Shown here: piece by piece, positions 44,946 through 53,540 of the stretch
How the letters are laid out: every line of letters starts with the position of its first letter
Position numbering within the stretch: position 1 is the stretch's first letter
Program-made: the position numbers and the translations under genes
Notes under the pieces: model-generated
The model's input: the letters and a program-made list of their open reading frames with translations, nothing else
Database searches by the model: none
What the model was told of the DNA's origin: nothing
Assembly: GCA_017577575.1 (NCBI GenBank)
Contig: PKRG01000011.1
Span: forward strand, 1 to 64,000
Origin: Acidimicrobiia bacterium
GTDB lineage: Bacteria; Actinomycetota; Acidimicrobiia; Spongiisociales; ZC4RG35
Direction of reading: 5' to 3'
DNA length: 64,000 nt

Positions 44946-46031
44946 TCAGCTGTCGGCGAGCTCTCGGAAGGCGGCGCCGAGGCCCCGACGCCGGAGCAGG
45001 CCGAATCCGGTGTCCTCGGATTCGTCCTCGTCGGCGGGCTCTTCGGTCTTCTCCAGCTCGCTGAAGACGGTCTCGAGGAAGGACTCTTCGCCCTGAGCCG
45101 GCTCGGGGGCCGGGACCTCGTCGTCGGGCACCAGGCCCTCGTCGGCAGGAGACTCGAAGGTGCCGGCGGCCGAGCCGTCGCTCTGTTGGGCTTCGGACCA
45201 CCAGGAGCGGTCGGGGTCGACGCTGGGAGTCTCGGCCACGTCCGCGGTCGGCTCCGACGCCTCCGTCTCGGTCGTGTACGCGGCATGGGCGGCCGGCTCG
45301 TAGGTGTCGGCCGGTGCCTCGTAGTCGGAGGTCTGATACGAGGATTCGTACGTCGGGGCGGCCACCGGCTCGACCAGGCGGGCGCGCGCCATCTCGGCCA
45401 TGCGCCGGGCGGTCTGGAACTTCGTCATGCCGAGACGGTCGGCGAGGGCCTCGACGGAGCAGGAGCCGTCCATGGCCGCCAGGAAGCGCCAGGCGGTGTC
45501 GCTGAGGTTGACCGACTCCTCTTCGATCTCGGGGACCATGTGCCAGAGGGCGGAGAGATCGGGCACCACGCTCTCGATGTCGGCCCACTCCGCAGCCCGC
45601 CGCTCGGCGTCGCCGACCATGGATTCCACGTCGAAGGTCTGGCCGGTCGGATAGCGCGGCTGAGCATCGGCGACGAACTCGAAGCTGCCGTCACCGGGAC
45701 GGCGAATCCGGTACAGCGACTCGACGCAATGCTCCCGCACCAACTCGGTGAGTGTGGAGGCAGGCACAGAGGGGGCGAGCGCGTCGGCCAGCGATCCCCG
45801 CGATATGTCCAGGCGGTTGACGCCTTCTTCGGTCACGACTCCGGCCGCGATCAGGCGGTCCCGGAGGACCTCGTCGCTCTCGGTGGTGGCGTAGGTGAGG
45901 TAGCCCGCCTCCATGTAGATGCGGCCGGTCGCCTCGCCGTCGATCCGCAGACAGCCGTTCTGTTGTGACCTCGCGAGGAGACGGAGGACCTCCTCGAGAG
46001 GGAAGACATCCAGTTTTCCGCTGAGCGACAT
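44946..46031 (-). CDS. DUF4388 (PatA-like N-terminal) protein with acidic tail
   Basis: A 361-residue cytoplasmic protein. Residues 1-105 match the DUF4388/PatA N-terminal pattern: SLSGKLDVFPLEEVLRLLARSQQNGCLRI, GRIYMEAGYLTYA, then a helical part ending in LVREHCVESLYRI and GSFEF. A winged-helix-like segment follows at about 165-220 (LSDTAWRFLAAMDGSCSVEALADRLGMTKFQTARRM). The last 135 residues are low-complexity, rich in E, D, A, P, S and T with several tyrosines, and end in a basic patch LLRRRGLG. The function is unknown; such domains occur in signalling and motility proteins. It is next to the prepilin peptidase. Confidence 0.85.
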   Translation of the reverse strand: MSLSGKLDVFPLEEVLRLLARSQQNGCLRIDGEATGRIYMEAGYLTYATTESDEVLRDRLIAAGVVTEEGVNRLDISRGSLADALAPSVPASTLTELVREHCVESLYRIRRPGDGSFEFVADAQPRYPTGQTFDVESMVGDAERRAAEWADIESVVPDLSALWHMVPEIEEESVNLSDTAWRFLAAMDGSCSVEALADRLGMTKFQTARRMAEMARARLVEPVAAPTYESSYQTSDYEAPADTYEPAAHAAYTTETEASEPTADVAETPSVDPDRSWWSEAQQSDGSAAGTFESPADEGLVPDDEVPAPEPAQGEESFLETVFSELEKTEEPADEDESEDTGFGLLRRRGLGAAFRELADS

Positions 46032-46059
46032 GGGCTTCTCCTTGTGCTTCCCTTCGCCG

Positions 46060-46872
46060 TCAGTGTTGATTCGGTGGCTCAGCGGCCCGGCTTGAGGGAT
46101 TTAGCGCTGCCTCCATCATCACCTCCGTCGGCGGCTCTCGGCCCGTCCACAGCCGGAAGGAGTCGGCGGCCTGGGCGACGAGGAACTCGATCCCGTCGAC
46201 CGTGGGGATCCCCGCTGCCCGTGCCTCGGACACGGCCGGCGTGACATCGGGCCCGTAGGCGAGGTCGATGAGGGCAGATGCCAGCGGGACGATGCGGTCC
46301 GGGAGCGGTTCGCCGGCCATCCCCAGCGGCGTGGCGTTGACCACCACCGCCTCGACCACCGCCGCTCCCCAGGGCACCTCGACGATCTCGACGGACTGGA
46401 GGCGGTCGGCGAGGGCAGCCACCGTCCCGGCCCGGCGAGCCGACACGTATACGGTGCGTCCGCGGGCCGCCAGGCACGCAGCTGCCGCCGCCCCTCCCGC
46501 CCCCAGGATCAGGACGGGGTCCGAGTCGGAGGGCCACAGGCGCTGCAGGGCGGTGATGTCGGTGCTGTAGCCCTTGAGCCTGCCGTCGGGGAGGCGGACG
46601 ATCGTGTTCACGGAGCCCGACAGCCGCGCCTCCTCGGTGATCTCGTCGACGAGCGCCGCGGCGACACCCTTGAGCGGCATGGTCACGTTGACGCCGTCGA
46701 GACGGCCGGCCCGCAGGTCCTCGATGACCGACTCCACCTCGTGGCTCGGCACGCGGCGGGCGATGTAGGTCCCTTCGATTCCGAGAGCGTCGAGCGCCGC
46801 GGTGTGGATCGCCGGGGACCGGGAGTGGGATATCGGGTCTCCGATCACCGCCAGCCGGAGCGGGCGCGTCAC
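46060..46872 (-). CDS. aroE: Shikimate dehydrogenase
   Basis: Reduces 3-dehydroshikimate with NADPH. The 270-residue protein has the substrate site IGDPISHSRSPAIHTAAL, VNVTMPLKG (catalytic Lys) and SVNTIVRL, then the Rossmann motif LILGAGGAAAAACLAARG, VVNATPLGM and IDLAYGP. The C-terminal DGIEFLVAQAADSFRLWTG helix is present. GTG 46872 shares a base with the mltG stop (TAGTG). With aroB, aroC and aroK it gives four of seven shikimate steps in this region. A 28-bp gap precedes the DUF4388 gene. Confidence 0.96.
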   Translation of the reverse strand: MTRPLRLAVIGDPISHSRSPAIHTAALDALGIEGTYIARRVPSHEVESVIEDLRAGRLDGVNVTMPLKGVAAALVDEITEEARLSGSVNTIVRLPDGRLKGYSTDITALQRLWPSDSDPVLILGAGGAAAAACLAARGRTVYVSARRAGTVAALADRLQSVEIVEVPWGAAVVEAVVVNATPLGMAGEPLPDRIVPLASALIDLAYGPDVTPAVSEARAAGIPTVDGIEFLVAQAADSFRLWTGREPPTEVMMEAALNPSSRAAEPPNQH

Positions 46873-47966
46873 TACGGCAGCACTCCGTCCTCTCGGGCCT
46901 TGCGAACGGCCTCGTTGTGCTCCTCGAGCGTCTCCGAGAACGTGTGGCTGCCGTCCTCGGCGGAGAGCACGTAGTAGAAGTAGTCGGTGTCGGCCGGGTT
47001 GGCGGCCGCCTCCAGAGACGCCCGTCCCGGCGAGGCGATCGGTGTCGGCGGCAGCCCCGTGTTCTGATAGGTGTTGTACGGCGAGTCGACTTCCCGGTCG
47101 AAGTCCGACGGTGACCGGGTGCCGAGGGCGTACAGGACCGTGGCGTCGATCTGGAGGGGCATTCCCTCGTCGAGGCGGTTGTGGATAACGCTCGATACGA
47201 GCGGGCGCTCGTCGGCGACACGCACCTCGGCCTCGATCAGCGACGCCATGATGATCCCTTCGTAGATCGAGTAGCCGTCGGCTTCGAACTCCGACCAGTC
47301 GACACTCTCCACTCGCTGCACCATCGTGTCGGCGAGGCGCTGCAGGATCGTCACCGCCGTCGATCGCTGGGAGAACTCGTAGGTGTCGGGGAACAGCAAG
47401 CCCTCCCAATCCTGCAGGAAGGGAGAATCCGGCATGTCCTTGAGCGTGGTGGTCACCTCTCCGCTCTGGAGGGCGGCCTCGAACTCCTCGACGGGGATGC
47501 CGGAACCCTCCGAGAGGATCTCCAGCATCTCCCCCACCCTCAGGCCTTCCCGGATCGTGATGCGGTAGACGTCGACCAGCGGGCCGGTGCGGAGCGCCTC
47601 GAGCACCTGCGACGGCTCCATCCCGGTGACGAGCTGGTAGGTGCCGGCTTTGAGCTCGGCGGCAGCGCCTTCGGAGCGGACCAGCCCCTCGAACTCCGGC
47701 GCGGAGGCGACCACCCCCTTGCCAGCGAGGATGGCGGCGATGTCGGCGGCGCTAGCTCCCTGGGGGATGACGACTTCCACCTCGATCCCGGGCTCCACGT
47801 CCACCCGTCCGCTTCCGTTGTTGCCGAAGAGGCCTCCCACCTGGCGGCCGAGGTACGACGCTCCCCCCACGATCGCCACCCCGGCCACCACCACCAGGGC
47901 GATGATCGCTCCGACTCGTCCGAGGCGGGAGAACGTGGGCGGGGGCGGCACGGGCTCCAAGCTCAC
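46872..47966 (-). CDS. mltG: Endolytic murein transglycosylase MltG
   Basis: A membrane-anchored lytic transglycosylase that cuts nascent peptidoglycan and sets glycan length. The 364-residue protein has a proline-rich cytoplasmic N-terminus, one membrane span (about 19-42), and a LysM-like region. The YceG catalytic core contains EGLLFPDTYEF, SLIEAEVRVADERPLVSSVIHNRL with the catalytic Glu, LQIDATVLYALG, YNTYQNTGLPPTPIASPG and FYYVLSAEDGSHTFSETLEEHN. GTG 47966 overlaps ruvX by GTGA. Order alaS-ruvX-mltG-aroE is conserved in actinobacteria. Confidence 0.96.
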   Translation of the reverse strand: MSLEPVPPPPTFSRLGRVGAIIALVVVAGVAIVGGASYLGRQVGGLFGNNGSGRVDVEPGIEVEVVIPQGASAADIAAILAGKGVVASAPEFEGLVRSEGAAAELKAGTYQLVTGMEPSQVLEALRTGPLVDVYRITIREGLRVGEMLEILSEGSGIPVEEFEAALQSGEVTTTLKDMPDSPFLQDWEGLLFPDTYEFSQRSTAVTILQRLADTMVQRVESVDWSEFEADGYSIYEGIIMASLIEAEVRVADERPLVSSVIHNRLDEGMPLQIDATVLYALGTRSPSDFDREVDSPYNTYQNTGLPPTPIASPGRASLEAAANPADTDYFYYVLSAEDGSHTFSETLEEHNEAVRKAREDGVLP

Positions 47967-48376
47967 CTTTCTTCTCCCGGGCGGTCGAGGTAGCCGCGGA
48001 GCAGGACCGCGGCCGCGACCTTGTCGACCGCGTTCCGCCTCTTTCGTCGTCTCGTGCCTGCTTCGAGCATCACAGAATCCGCGATCCGGGTGGTGTAGCG
48101 CTCGTCGACAGTAGTCACCGTGAGGCCGGTGGCGGATTCGATCTCGGCCGCCATCTGCCGGGCGTGGGCCGCCGACTCCTTCTCCTCGCCCTTTTCGGTG
48201 ACGGGCAGCCCGACGATGACCTCTTCGACGTCGAGCTCCTCACAGAGGCGAGCGACCCTGGCCACCGCCTCTTCGGCGGGGACCACCTCGAGCGGCTGGG
48301 CCGTCAGCCGCAGCGGGTCGCTGACCGCCAGGCCGACACGGGCGGTTCCCGGGTCGACCGCCAGGACTCGTCCCAT
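47963..48376 (-). CDS. ruvX: RuvX/YqgF pre-16S rRNA nuclease-like protein
   Basis: A RNase H-fold protein of 137 residues, implicated in maturing the 5' end of 16S rRNA. It begins MGRVLAVDPGTARVGLAVSDP (catalytic Asp in the first strand). It continues with VEEVIVGLPVTEKGEEKESA (second acidic region), VDERYTTRIA and the C-terminal AVDKVAAAVLLRGYL with the last Asp. ATG 48376 shares one base with the alaS stop. In-frame sequence upstream is an alaS shadow. Confidence 0.95.
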   Translation of the reverse strand: MGRVLAVDPGTARVGLAVSDPLRLTAQPLEVVPAEEAVARVARLCEELDVEEVIVGLPVTEKGEEKESAAHARQMAAEIESATGLTVTTVDERYTTRIADSVMLEAGTRRRKRRNAVDKVAAAVLLRGYLDRPGEER

Positions 48377-51009
48377 CAGCCCCGCAACCTCCGCGACGCT
48401 TCCTCCCGGACGATGTCGAGGGCGCGGTCGAGCTGGTCGCCCTGGGGCCCGCCCGCCTGGGCGAGCTCGGGGTCGCGGCTTCCGCCTCCGCCGAGGGCGG
48501 CCGCCCCCTCCCCGGCGATGGCCCCGGCCGAGATGCCGGCTTCGACCAGATCCGGGGTGGCGGCGGCGACCAGGGCCCCCTTGCCGTTGTTGCGGGCACC
48601 GACGACCACCAAGCTGGGCGCACCCAGCCGGTTGCGGATGTCGAGGGCGAGCTGGCGGAGGTCGCCGGGCGCCATCTCGCCGGCGTCGGCCACGACGAGC
48701 CGGCGCCCCCCGATCGCCTGGGCCGAGGCGGCTAGGTCGCCGGCCAGGTTGGCGCGTCGTTCCCGGGCGACGTCTTCCAGGCGGTCCTCCAGTTGGCCGA
48801 CCCGCTCGAGCAACGCCTCCACGCGCTCGGGGACCTCGTGGGGCGGCACCCGCAGGAGGCGGCCCGTGTTGTGGAGGGCGTCGCGCATCTGGGCCAGGCG
48901 ACGGTACGCCTCCTCTCCGGTGAGAGCCTCGACCCGGCGGATGTTGGAGCCGATCGAGGACTCCGAGGTGATCAGGAGCGGGCCCACCTGTCCGGCCGTG
49001 TGGGTGTGGGTCCCGCCGCAGAACTCCACCGAGAAGTCGCCGATCTTCACGACCCTCACGATCTCGCCGTACTTGTCGCCGAAGAAGGCGAGAGCGCCCA
49101 TCTTCTTCGCCTCGTCCTGGGACGTGACGACGGTGTCGACCGGGGCGTTGGATATGAGCTTTCGGTTGGCCTGCCACTCGATCTCGGCGAGCTCCTCGTC
49201 GGCCACCGGCGAGAAGTTCGAGAAGTCGAAGCGGAGGCGGCCGTCCTCGACCAACGACCCGGCCTGGGTGGCGTGGTCACCTAGGACGTCGCGCAGCGCC
49301 CAGTGGAGGACGTGCGTGCCGGTGTGGCTCTTGCGTATCCCCTCCCGTCGGGGCGAGTCGATGGCCAGTTCGGCGTCCTGGCCGACGAACAGCACCCCGG
49401 ATTCCATCGTCACTAGGTGGGCATGGAGCCCCTGAACGGCGTGGCGGGTGTCGTCGACCCGAGCGACGCCGGTTTCGGTGCGGACCACCCCGGTGTCGCC
49501 GACCTGCCCGCCAGACTCGGCGTAGAACGGCGTGCGGTCGAAGAAGACCTCCCCGCGCTGGCCGGCTTCCAGGCTCTGGCGGGACTCGCCATCGACCAGG
49601 ATCGCCAGGACCTTCCCCCGGTCGCGCTCGAGGTCGTAGCCGGTGAAGTAGGTGAGGCCCAGGTCGTCGGCGAGGCTGCGGTATACCTCGGCGGCGGCGA
49701 CGGCGTCACCGCCCTTCCAGGCGGCCCGGGCACGTTGCCGCTGGGCGGCCATCTCCTGTTCGAAGCCTTCGGTGTCGACTTCGACGCCCCGCTCGGCGGC
49801 GATCTCGGATGTGAGCTCGATCGGGAAGCCGTAGGTGTCGTGGAGGCGGAAGGCCACCGAGCCGGGCAGCTCGTCGCCTTCCAGGTTCTCGAGCTCCCGT
49901 TCGAGCAACTCGACACCCGACGAGATGGTCTGGCGGAACCGGCTCTCCTCGCGGGCGACCGCCTCGAGGACCACGTCGCGGCGCTCGACCAGCTCCGGAT
50001 AGGCCTGGCCCATCACCTCGATCGTCTTCTCCACCAGCCGGGGAAAGACCAGGTCACCGCGGGCGGCGTCCGGCTTCAGCTGCCAGGCGTGGCGCACCCC
50101 TCGTCGCAGGATCCGCCGCAGGACGTAGCCCCTCCCCTCGTTGGAGGGCACGACGCCGTCGGAGAGGAGGAAGGTGACGAAACGGCCGTGGTCGGCGAGC
50201 AGGCGCAGCGAGACGTCGGCCCGCTCGTCCTCGCCGTAGCCGACGCCGGCGTACTCGGCGGCGGCCGTCAGCATCGGCCACACCGTGTCCACCTGGAAGA
50301 CGGTGGGAACGTCCTGGAGGATGGCGGCGATCCGCTCCAGGCCCATGCCGGTGTCGATGTTCTTGGCGGGAAGGTCGCCCACGACGTGGTACGGCTCGTC
50401 CTGGATGAACTGCATGAACACCAGGTTCCAGATCTCGACGAACCGCTCCTCGCCGCCGCCGATGGGCCCGCCGGGCTCACCGAACTCCTCTCCCTTGTCG
50501 TAGAAGATCTCGGAGCACGGGCCGCAGGGGCCGGGCACGCCCATCTGCCAGAAGTTGTCCTTGCCACCCCGCTGCACCCTCTCGGCAGGCACGCCGACCG
50601 ATTCGATCCAGATCTCGGCGGCTTCGTCGTCGTCCTCGTAGACGGTGAACCACAGGCGATCGGGATCGAGCCCGAAGCCTTCGGTGACCAGCTCGTAGGC
50701 CCACGGGATCGCCTCGTCCTTGAAGTAGTCACCGAACGAGAAGTTGCCCAGCATCTCGAAGAACGAGAAGTGGCGGGTGGTGGTGCCGATGATGTCGATG
50801 TCGACGGTGCGGGCGCACTTCTGGATGGAGGTGGCGCGCCGGTACGGAGGCTCCTCCTCGCCGAGGAAATACGGCTTGAAGGGCACCATGCCGGCGTTGG
50901 TCAGAAGCAGCGTCGGGTCGGCGGGGATCAGCGACGCCGACGGGCGCAGGACGTGGTCTCGGGCGACGAAGAAGTCGGTGAAGGTCTTGCGGATCTGGTT
51001 GGAGTCCAT
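48376..51009 (-). CDS. alaS: Alanine-tRNA ligase
   Basis: A class II synthetase of 877 residues with all modules. The catalytic domain runs to about 240 (FTDFFVARDHVLRPSASLIP, TNAGMVPFKPYFLG, HFSFFEMLGNFSFGDYFK). Then come the tRNA-recognition helices, the editing domain with zinc/His ligands (SHTGTHVLHWALR and CGGTHTHTAGQVG), and a C-terminal coiled-coil/DHHA1 domain (glycine-rich GGGSRDPELAQAGG). ATG 51009 begins MDSNQIRKTFTDFF; a TTG 4 codons earlier is possible. No Shine-Dalgarno is visible. It overlaps ruvX by one base. Confidence 0.97.
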   Translation of the reverse strand: MDSNQIRKTFTDFFVARDHVLRPSASLIPADPTLLLTNAGMVPFKPYFLGEEEPPYRRATSIQKCARTVDIDIIGTTTRHFSFFEMLGNFSFGDYFKDEAIPWAYELVTEGFGLDPDRLWFTVYEDDDEAAEIWIESVGVPAERVQRGGKDNFWQMGVPGPCGPCSEIFYDKGEEFGEPGGPIGGGEERFVEIWNLVFMQFIQDEPYHVVGDLPAKNIDTGMGLERIAAILQDVPTVFQVDTVWPMLTAAAEYAGVGYGEDERADVSLRLLADHGRFVTFLLSDGVVPSNEGRGYVLRRILRRGVRHAWQLKPDAARGDLVFPRLVEKTIEVMGQAYPELVERRDVVLEAVAREESRFRQTISSGVELLERELENLEGDELPGSVAFRLHDTYGFPIELTSEIAAERGVEVDTEGFEQEMAAQRQRARAAWKGGDAVAAAEVYRSLADDLGLTYFTGYDLERDRGKVLAILVDGESRQSLEAGQRGEVFFDRTPFYAESGGQVGDTGVVRTETGVARVDDTRHAVQGLHAHLVTMESGVLFVGQDAELAIDSPRREGIRKSHTGTHVLHWALRDVLGDHATQAGSLVEDGRLRFDFSNFSPVADEELAEIEWQANRKLISNAPVDTVVTSQDEAKKMGALAFFGDKYGEIVRVVKIGDFSVEFCGGTHTHTAGQVGPLLITSESSIGSNIRRVEALTGEEAYRRLAQMRDALHNTGRLLRVPPHEVPERVEALLERVGQLEDRLEDVARERRANLAGDLAASAQAIGGRRLVVADAGEMAPGDLRQLALDIRNRLGAPSLVVVGARNNGKGALVAAATPDLVEAGISAGAIAGEGAAALGGGGSRDPELAQAGGPQGDQLDRALDIVREEASRRLRG

Positions 51010-51054
51010 CAGTTCGTTCAAGTGGTGGTCGGTGCGCTGGTGGGTGCCGCGTGC

Positions 51055-51228
51055 TCAGCGGCGGCGAGGCGGCCGAACGGCTCGAGCGGCGAGCTCGAGG
51101 ATATCGGCGCCGGTGTACGCCGCGGCCCTCTTCAGGTCAGCAGGGGACGGCTTGCGGCGCAACGCGCGAACGGTCACGAGGCCCCCGGCCAGGAGCCCAG
51201 TGGCGAACCACCACAACCGATCGAGCAT
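51055..51228 (-). CDS. Small membrane protein of the alaS region (57 residues)
   Basis: A short gene in the gap between rarA and alaS. The product starts MLDRLWWFATGLLAGGLVTV, a single hydrophobic segment. It is followed by a basic stretch RALRRK, a short amphipathic helix (ADLKRAAAYTGADILELAARA) and a tail PPRRR. It resembles the small DUF6167-type proteins found beside alaS in other actinobacteria, by context and layout rather than alignment. TACCCT lies 6 bp before the ATG, so the transcript may be leaderless. No ribosome binding site is seen. The function is unknown; it may be a one-pass membrane adaptor. Confidence 0.7.
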   Translation of the reverse strand: MLDRLWWFATGLLAGGLVTVRALRRKPSPADLKRAAAYTGADILELAARAVRPPRRR

Positions 51229-51246
51229 GCGGCAAGGGTAGCCGAC

Positions 51247-52587
51247 TCACTTGCGGTTCCGCTTCCGCCCGATCGACGCCTCCAGCTCGGCGAACCACTC
51301 GGCCCGGGCCTTCTCCGCCCCCTGTTCGCTGGGACGGTACAGCGTGAGCGGCTCCTGGCCCTCCGGCCAGTACTGCTGGTCGACGATGTGGTTCGGGTAG
51401 TCGTGGGGGTAGCGGTATCCCGCCCCGTGGCCTATCTCGCCGGCGCCGGCGTAGTGGGAGTCCCTGAGGTGGGGCGGGACGATCGGCGCCGGCCCCTCGC
51501 GGACCGCCTTGCGGGCGGCGGCCATCGTCGTGGTCACCGAGTTGGACTTGGGAGCGGTCGCCAGATACAGGGCGGCGTGGGTGAGGGCGAACGCCGCTTC
51601 CGGCAGGCCCACGAACGAGAGGGCGTGGGCCGCCGCCACCGCCACTTCGAGCGCCCGGTTGTCGGCGAGGCCGATGTCCTCGGAGGCGAATATGACCATC
51701 CGGCGGGCGATGAACTCGGGGTCTTCCCCTCCCTCGAGCATCAAGTGCAGCCAGTAGACGGCGGCGTCGGGGTCCGAGCCGCGGAGGCTCTTGATGAAGG
51801 CGGAGATGACGTCGTAGTGGGCGTCGCCCGCCTTGTCGTAGCGGACGATCCGCCGTTGCAGCGCCTCTTCGACGTCGTCGACCTCGATGAGCGCCGATCC
51901 CCTCCCCTCGGCCAGGGTGGCGGCCAGCTCCAACGTGTTGAGGGTGAGGCGGGCGTCGCCGCCGGTGCGGAGGGCGAGCGCTTCCCGGGCGTCGGGGTCG
52001 ATGGCGAGGCCACTCGCTCCCAGGCCACGCTCGGCGTCGGTGACGGCCCGGTCGATCAGCTCTGCGAGGTGCTCCGGCTGCAGCGGTTCGAGCCGGAACA
52101 GGGTCGAGCGTGAGATCAGCGGGCTGTTGACCTCGAAGAAGGGGTTCTCGGTGGTGGCGCCGATGAGGACGATCGTGCCGTCCTCCACCCCGGGCAGCAA
52201 CGCGTCCTGCTGGTTCTTCGAGAAGCGGTGGATCTCGTCCAGGAAGAGGACGGTGCGCTGCTCGTCCATCTCGAGGCGCTGGCGTGCCCGAGCCAGCACC
52301 TCCCGCACGTCCTTGACGCCCGCCGACGTCGCCGACAGGGTCTCGAAAGCCGCCGCGGTGTGGTGGGCCACCAGCCGGGCGAGGGTGGTCTTTCCCGTCC
52401 CCGGCGGGCCCCAGAGGATCATCGACACCGGGTTGCCCGACTCGACGACCCGGCGGAACGCCGCGCCCGGAGCGAGCAGCGACGGCTGCCCGACAACCTC
52501 GTCGAGGGTGCGGGGGCGCATGCGGGTGGCGAGCGGCGCCACCGATTCGAGCCTCGTTTCCGCCCGGGCCGCGAACAGGTCGTCCAT
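51247..52587 (-). CDS. rarA: Replication-associated recombination protein A (MgsA/RarA AAA+ ATPase)
   Basis: A clamp-loader-like ATPase acting at stalled forks. The 446-residue protein has RMRPRTLDEVVGQ, Walker A LWGPPGTGKTT, Walker B VLFLDEIHRFSKNQQDALLPGVE, sensor 1 LIGATTENPFFEVN, the arginine finger SRSTLF, and the tetramerisation region with DPDAAVYWLHLMLEGGEDPEFIARRM. The C-terminal NHIVDQQYWP is typical. ATG 52587 starts MDDLFAARAE, which may be a clamp-binding peptide. It ends 18 bp before the small membrane protein. Confidence 0.96.
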   Translation of the reverse strand: MDDLFAARAETRLESVAPLATRMRPRTLDEVVGQPSLLAPGAAFRRVVESGNPVSMILWGPPGTGKTTLARLVAHHTAAAFETLSATSAGVKDVREVLARARQRLEMDEQRTVLFLDEIHRFSKNQQDALLPGVEDGTIVLIGATTENPFFEVNSPLISRSTLFRLEPLQPEHLAELIDRAVTDAERGLGASGLAIDPDAREALALRTGGDARLTLNTLELAATLAEGRGSALIEVDDVEEALQRRIVRYDKAGDAHYDVISAFIKSLRGSDPDAAVYWLHLMLEGGEDPEFIARRMVIFASEDIGLADNRALEVAVAAAHALSFVGLPEAAFALTHAALYLATAPKSNSVTTTMAAARKAVREGPAPIVPPHLRDSHYAGAGEIGHGAGYRYPHDYPNHIVDQQYWPEGQEPLTLYRPSEQGAEKARAEWFAELEASIGRKRNRK

Positions 52588-52616
52588 GTCCGCGCCGAGG
52601 GTACCGGGGCGGGCCG

Positions 52617-53540
52617 TCAATCCGACTGGGCGGCCCGGCCGGCGATGCGGGTGGCGAGCTCGGCGAGGACCCGCCGCGGCGGCTCCAGCCAGCGGTGACC
52701 CGAGTCGGCCACGAGCTCGACGACGCAGTCGACGCCCTCCTCCTGGAGATGGCGGGCGACGGTCTCCACGCCCCGGGTGGCGGGGTCGTCCTTGCCCGCC
52801 ACTATGGCCACCAGCGGCCAAGGTGGGTGGCCCACCCATTCGATCACCTCGGCGATCTCGCTGCTCCGCAGCAGCATCGGCGACACCGCCAGGACGGCGG
52901 GGATTCGTTCGCCGTGCCGGAGCCCGATCTGGAGGGCCCGTCGCCCGCCCTGGGAGAAGCCGCCCAGCACGAAGGGCCGGTCGGGCCACAGCGAGTCGGC
53001 GACCGAGAGGACCTGGTCACAGCAGGCGTCGGCGTCGTCCCACACCGGGCCGTCGGAGGCGATCCGCTGGCCCGACTCGGGGATCGCCACCTCCCACCCT
53101 TCCCCCAGCGCCCCCGTGATGCGGGCGGCGTCGGTCTCGAAGATCTGGTTGCGCCCGTGGAGCCCGAGGAACGGCCAGCCGCCTTCCACCCCTCCCACGT
53201 ACAGGCCCGTGGCCCGGGGACGCCACCGGCGGCGGCGCTCTTCCATCGCCTCGAGGAGCGGCCGGTAGCCGGGGTGCTCCCACAGCGGGTCGAGGTCGGA
53301 TTCCAGCTCCAGCAGGCGGGGCGACCACCACGCTCCCGCCTCGAACGCCTGGCGGAGGACGTCGACGGCGTCGGCGACCCGGCCGCAGCGGGCGAGCAGG
53401 CAGGCCCGCCAGTAGGCGACCCGTTCCCATTGGCCCGACAGGTCGGGGCCGGCCCGGTCGAGGACTTCCAGGGCGGCTCGGTAGTCGCCGGCCGCGTAGT
53501 GGCCGATCAGCTCCTGTTCGACCCGGTCGAAATCTGTCAC
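52617..53540 (-). CDS. Fusion of TPR-like helices and alpha/beta hydrolase
   Basis: A 307-residue protein. Residues 1-100 form TPR-like helical repeats (HYAAGDYRAALEVLDRAG, VAYWRACLLARCGRVADAVDVLRQAF, and a WSPRLLELESDLDPLWEHPGYRPLLEAM end). Residues 110-300 are a phospholipase/carboxylesterase-like hydrolase with the nucleophile S196 in GGFSQGG, an acid in IVAGKDDP and His in DSGHRW. The fold therefore looks catalytically complete, but the substrate is unknown. GTG 53540 overlaps the aspS stop as GTGA. The combination of helical repeats with an esterase suggests recognition of a protein or peptide-linked ester; that is speculation. Confidence 0.85.
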   Translation of the reverse strand: MTDFDRVEQELIGHYAAGDYRAALEVLDRAGPDLSGQWERVAYWRACLLARCGRVADAVDVLRQAFEAGAWWSPRLLELESDLDPLWEHPGYRPLLEAMEERRRRWRPRATGLYVGGVEGGWPFLGLHGRNQIFETDAARITGALGEGWEVAIPESGQRIASDGPVWDDADACCDQVLSVADSLWPDRPFVLGGFSQGGRRALQIGLRHGERIPAVLAVSPMLLRSSEIAEVIEWVGHPPWPLVAIVAGKDDPATRGVETVARHLQEEGVDCVVELVADSGHRWLEPPRRVLAELATRIAGRAAQSD

